64,000 nt of DNA from Acetobacterium sp. (GTDB lineage Bacteria; Bacillota; Clostridia; Eubacteriales; Eubacteriaceae). Position 1 is the first letter of the stretch. Every line of letters starts with the position of its first letter. Below are positions 61,609 to 64,000 of the stretch, in pieces. Where the stretch lies: positions 1 to 64,000 of the forward strand of contig NZ_JAUSPS010000030.1 in the NCBI RefSeq assembly GCF_030652775.1, given 5' to 3'. Under the pieces are notes generated by a model. That model did no database searches and was not told where the DNA came from. It saw nothing but the letters and a program-made list of their open reading frames with translations. The translations under genes were made by a program, and so were the position numbers.

Positions 61609-63246
61609 CTAAATCCTTATGAAATCAGGATGAACCTGGCATTGAATCAAGGTCGGACCCTGGTGTTTAATTGCTTCCGGGAGTACCTTGTTAAAGTCGG
61701 CGTTTTTATCAACCTTATAACTTTTTATGCCATAGGCTTCGGCCAGTTTCATAAAATCAATATCAAAATTAATATCTGTTCCACTGTAATGTCCTTTTCC
61801 ATAGGTATCAAACTGTAGTTGCCGCACCATCCCCAATTTGGTGTTAGTAATCAAAATGATGTTAACATTCAGCTGATGTTCAGCAATGACTCCCAGCTCA
61901 CCCATACTCATCTGAAAACTACCATCTCCGCAGACGATGAAAATTTCCTTGGGTTTGTCTAAGGTTGCGAATGAAGCACCGCAGGCTGCCGGAATGCTGT
62001 AACCCATGGTTCCCAATCCGCCGGAAGTAAAATATCTTCGATTCTTAATAATCCGGTAATACAAAGCAGACCAGATCTGATTCAAACCAACATCACCAAC
62101 AACCGTCGTATTATCCGCAGTCATCTCGGACATATCTCTAAATAACACCTTGGGATTAATCAGATCGCTGCATGGCGGATCGGCATCGTATACCAGGGGG
62201 TTGTCAAGACGAATGGTTTCTATTTCGGCCAACCAGGTCGCATGATCGGTGATGGTATCTTTTGGGATCAGCTCGGCTAAAACAGTTTTGGCGTCCCCTA
62301 CAATGGGGATGCTCGTCTCCATGTTTTTGCCAATTTCCGCCGGATCAATGTCAATATGAACAAAATCTGTATCTTTTTCGAATTTAGTCAGATGGGATGT
62401 GGCTCGATTGGACATCCGAGCACCAATATTAATGATTAAATCGGCTCCATTCATCACCACGTTGGAATATTTATAGCCATGGCTGCCAACAATACCACAA
62501 TATAAGGGATGATCTTCCGGGAAAGCACCAATCCCCATCAACGAGGTAATCACCGGAATGTTATTTTTCTCCGCAAAAGTAAGCAGCTCCTTTTGGGCAT
62601 TTCCCAGAACTATACCACCGCCGGCATAAATAATCGGTTTTTCCGCTTCTTTAATTTTTTTGATAGCCCGTTTGATCTGGCCGCTGTGGCCATTCAAATT
62701 TGGTTTATACCCCATAATGTCAACTTTGTCATAGGTCAGCCCGGTTTTAACATTTTCCAACTGAACATCTCTGGGAATATCGACCAGAACCGGTCCCGGA
62801 CGACCTGTTGAAGCAATATGAAAAGCTTCTCTGATGATTCTGGGGATATCTGCCGCATTTTGAACCAAATAACTGTGTTTTGTAAAGGGAGCGGTTGCAC
62901 CGGTGATATCTGCCTCCTGGAAGGCATCTGTTCCGATAAGTGCCCGATCCACCTGGCCGGTAATGGCGACAATTGGAATTGAATCAAGGTAAGCGGTTGC
63001 AATACCGGTTACCAGATTGGTTGCGCCAGGTCCTGATGTTGCTAAACATACGCCAACACGCCCAGATTCTCTGGCATATCCACTCGCATAATGCGGTGCC
63101 GTCTGCTCGTTTCGCACTAAAATATGTTTGATCGGAGATGTTCTAAATGCTTCATAGAGAGGCAGCAGGGCACCTCCCGGATAACCAAACACAAACTCAA
63201 CATTTTCTCGTTCGAGACATTTTAAAATTAATTTCGATGCTAACAG
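61609..63246 (-). CDS. ilvB: Acetolactate synthase large subunit
   Basis: The 545-residue ThDP/FAD enzyme condenses pyruvate to acetolactate (valine/leucine) or acetohydroxybutyrate (isoleucine). It has VFGYPGGALLPLYEAF, RNEQTAPHYASGYARESG with the catalytic Glu, ATSGPGATNLVTGIATAYLDS and the ThDP-Mg site GDGSFQMSMGELGVIAEHQLNVNIILITN. The longest frame begins at GTG 63255 directly against the AAGGGA SD; a CTG at 63246 has proper spacing and gives the usual N-terminus, so it was chosen. Confidence 0.9.
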   Translation of the reverse strand: MLASKLILKCLERENVEFVFGYPGGALLPLYEAFRTSPIKHILVRNEQTAPHYASGYARESGRVGVCLATSGPGATNLVTGIATAYLDSIPIVAITGQVDRALIGTDAFQEADITGATAPFTKHSYLVQNAADIPRIIREAFHIASTGRPGPVLVDIPRDVQLENVKTGLTYDKVDIMGYKPNLNGHSGQIKRAIKKIKEAEKPIIYAGGGIVLGNAQKELLTFAEKNNIPVITSLMGIGAFPEDHPLYCGIVGSHGYKYSNVVMNGADLIINIGARMSNRATSHLTKFEKDTDFVHIDIDPAEIGKNMETSIPIVGDAKTVLAELIPKDTITDHATWLAEIETIRLDNPLVYDADPPCSDLINPKVLFRDMSEMTADNTTVVGDVGLNQIWSALYYRIIKNRRYFTSGGLGTMGYSIPAACGASFATLDKPKEIFIVCGDGSFQMSMGELGVIAEHQLNVNIILITNTKLGMVRQLQFDTYGKGHYSGTDINFDIDFMKLAEAYGIKSYKVDKNADFNKVLPEAIKHQGPTLIQCQVHPDFIRI

Positions 63247-63278
63247 TGGAATCACTCCCTTTTTAAGTATTTCGAATT

Positions 63279-63307
63279 ATCATATTAAAATTTAAGCATT
63301 TTGTCAA
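63279..63307 (-). promoter_or_regulatory. Promoter of ilvB-ilvN
   Basis: Perfect TTGACA (63302-63307), 17-base spacer, TATGAT (63279-63284), leaving a leader of only about 25 bases. Confidence 0.85.
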
Positions 63308-63363
63308 TGACTTTTTTCCCTCTGGACGAAGAGATTTTTGTATGGAAGCACCTGAAAGTCAAG

Positions 63364-64000
63364 TTAACTATTTTTATAAATGGTCAGTTTTCCCAGTAGC
63401 GGGGTTTTGACTGAAATTGCGCCGACCGGACACATTTCCTGACAGCAATAGCAGCGAATGCAACGATTATAGAAATACAAAGGATATTTTCTCCGTTTTC
63501 GTTTTACAATGCGGATGGCCTTGTTCTCAACTGGACAGCTCGCTTCGCAGACTCCGCAACCGATGCATTTTTCCTTATCAACCACTGGTTTCTGAATTAT
63601 AAAATCCTGAATCGGTTTTAATGCTGAAAGGGTAGACGGTTCACTTTCATGAACGGGAATCCGAACCACATCAAAGTCAGGATTGTAAAACTTTTCGAGT
63701 GGCTCCCCCAGGATTTCAATGTTTTCTTCTGTCCAATATCCCAGTTCCATTTCTTCGCCATAGGTAATCGTTGGAATGAAGGTGGGATCCAGATTAATCA
63801 TTCTGGCAAAGGTCGCATCCAGCGCAACGGGATCCTCCGATACCAGCAATACCTTCATTGGCACGGGTTTTCCCGATGCCGGGCCGTTACCTTCCATGGC
63901 AACAATTCCATCCATCACAAAAAGTCTCAGTTTGGGAATGAGATAACGGTTTAAATCCACCAGCATTTTTGAAAAGCTTCTGACATTTGGATAATGAGCA
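63364..64000 (-). CDS. DUF362 domain protein with two C-terminal [4Fe-4S] clusters (partial)
   Basis: The visible C-terminal part is about 211 residues; the frame stays open through the right edge, so the N-terminus is missing. It has the DUF362 core end (LRLFVMDGIVAMEGNGPASGKPVPMKVLLVSEDPVALDATFARMI). A bacterial ferredoxin domain follows with CIGCGVCEASCPVENKAI and CIRCYCCQEMCPVGAI. Such proteins are common in anaerobes and are probably electron carriers or iron-sulfur enzymes of unknown reaction. An internal ATG at 63966 is unlikely to be the real start because homologous sequence continues upstream of it. Confidence 0.85.
   Translation of the reverse strand, partial: AHYPNVRSFSKMLVDLNRYLIPKLRLFVMDGIVAMEGNGPASGKPVPMKVLLVSEDPVALDATFARMINLDPTFIPTITYGEEMELGYWTEENIEILGEPLEKFYNPDFDVVRIPVHESEPSTLSALKPIQDFIIQKPVVDKEKCIGCGVCEASCPVENKAIRIVKRKRRKYPLYFYNRCIRCYCCQEMCPVGAISVKTPLLGKLTIYKNS

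Noticed and set aside
63256-63363. T-box or other leader RNA before ilvB
   Set aside because: The promoter leaves only about 25 leader bases and no T-box sequence or antiterminator is present.

Overview
The window looks like chromosomal DNA of a low-GC, Gram-positive, strictly anaerobic bacterium of the Clostridia. An acetogen of the Acetobacterium/Eubacteriaceae kind fits best. This is inferred from the Bacillota-type order of the housekeeping genes (ylxM-ffh-rpsP-khpA-rimM-trmD-rplS-lepB-ylqF-rnhB and yceD-rpmF-plsX-acpP-rnc-smc-ftsY), strong AGGAGG ribosome binding sites, acetate kinase, and a NuoE/NuoF/NfnB-like electron-bifurcating complex. No species can be fixed from the sequence alone.

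Left edge (1-990): the 5' end of a secreted protein made of TEPVV repeats, on the minus strand. Three tandem class-I c-di-GMP riboswitch aptamers precede it, and the last one runs into its Shine-Dalgarno sequence. Region 991-20757 is one long minus-strand surface-polysaccharide locus. Read in transcription order it has a secreted beta-helix protein, a bacillosamine-type branch (pglE-pglC-pglD-like), a glycosyltransferase, a full set for UDP-GlcNAc(3NAc)A (wbpA-wbpB-wbpD-wbpE), two GT4 glycosyltransferases, a Wzy-like polymerase, a P-loop kinase/GT2 fusion, a third sugar aminotransferase, two Wzx-like flippases and a WbqC-like protein. The set contains an initiating transferase, glycosyltransferases, flippases and a polymerase, so it can plausibly build a Wzx/Wzy-type polymer rich in amino sugars and uronic acids.

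Region 21180-37000 is conserved core: RNase HII, RbgA, signal peptidase, L19, TrmD, RimM, KhpA, S16, Ffh, YlxM, FtsY, SMC, RNase III, ACP, PlsX, L32, YceD and acetate kinase, nearly all on the minus strand. Region 37140-42830 (plus strand) has TmcAL, a type-B carboxylesterase and a soluble double-Cache/CheW sensor. Region 42940-52890 is mixed: a small Rieske protein, a DUF5661 protein, a Rieske oxygenase-like protein (odd for an anaerobe), adenylate kinase, an HD-GYP c-di-GMP phosphodiesterase, a DUF1002 secreted protein, tRNA-Leu(GAG), CoaE, DNA polymerase I, and an XRE-regulator/DUF3169 cassette with a striking operator-promoter.

Region 53050-58900 encodes a three-subunit complex (NuoE-like, NuoF-like, and a large NfnB-like/NuoG-like fusion). 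It resembles the Sporomusa-type Nfn transhydrogenase (StnABC), which links NADH, NADPH and ferredoxin pools. An iron-containing alcohol dehydrogenase, acetolactate synthase (ilvB-ilvN) and the C-terminal part of a DUF362/ferredoxin protein fill the right edge.

Several non-coding elements stand out: the triple riboswitch, an L19-type leader, long hairpins at about 20994-21051, 40183-40239 and 59211-59274, and perfect inverted repeats at promoters (20852, 51506-51556, 60699). Start codons were moved from the longest reading frame wherever a Shine-Dalgarno sequence clearly pointed to an internal start; each case is stated.
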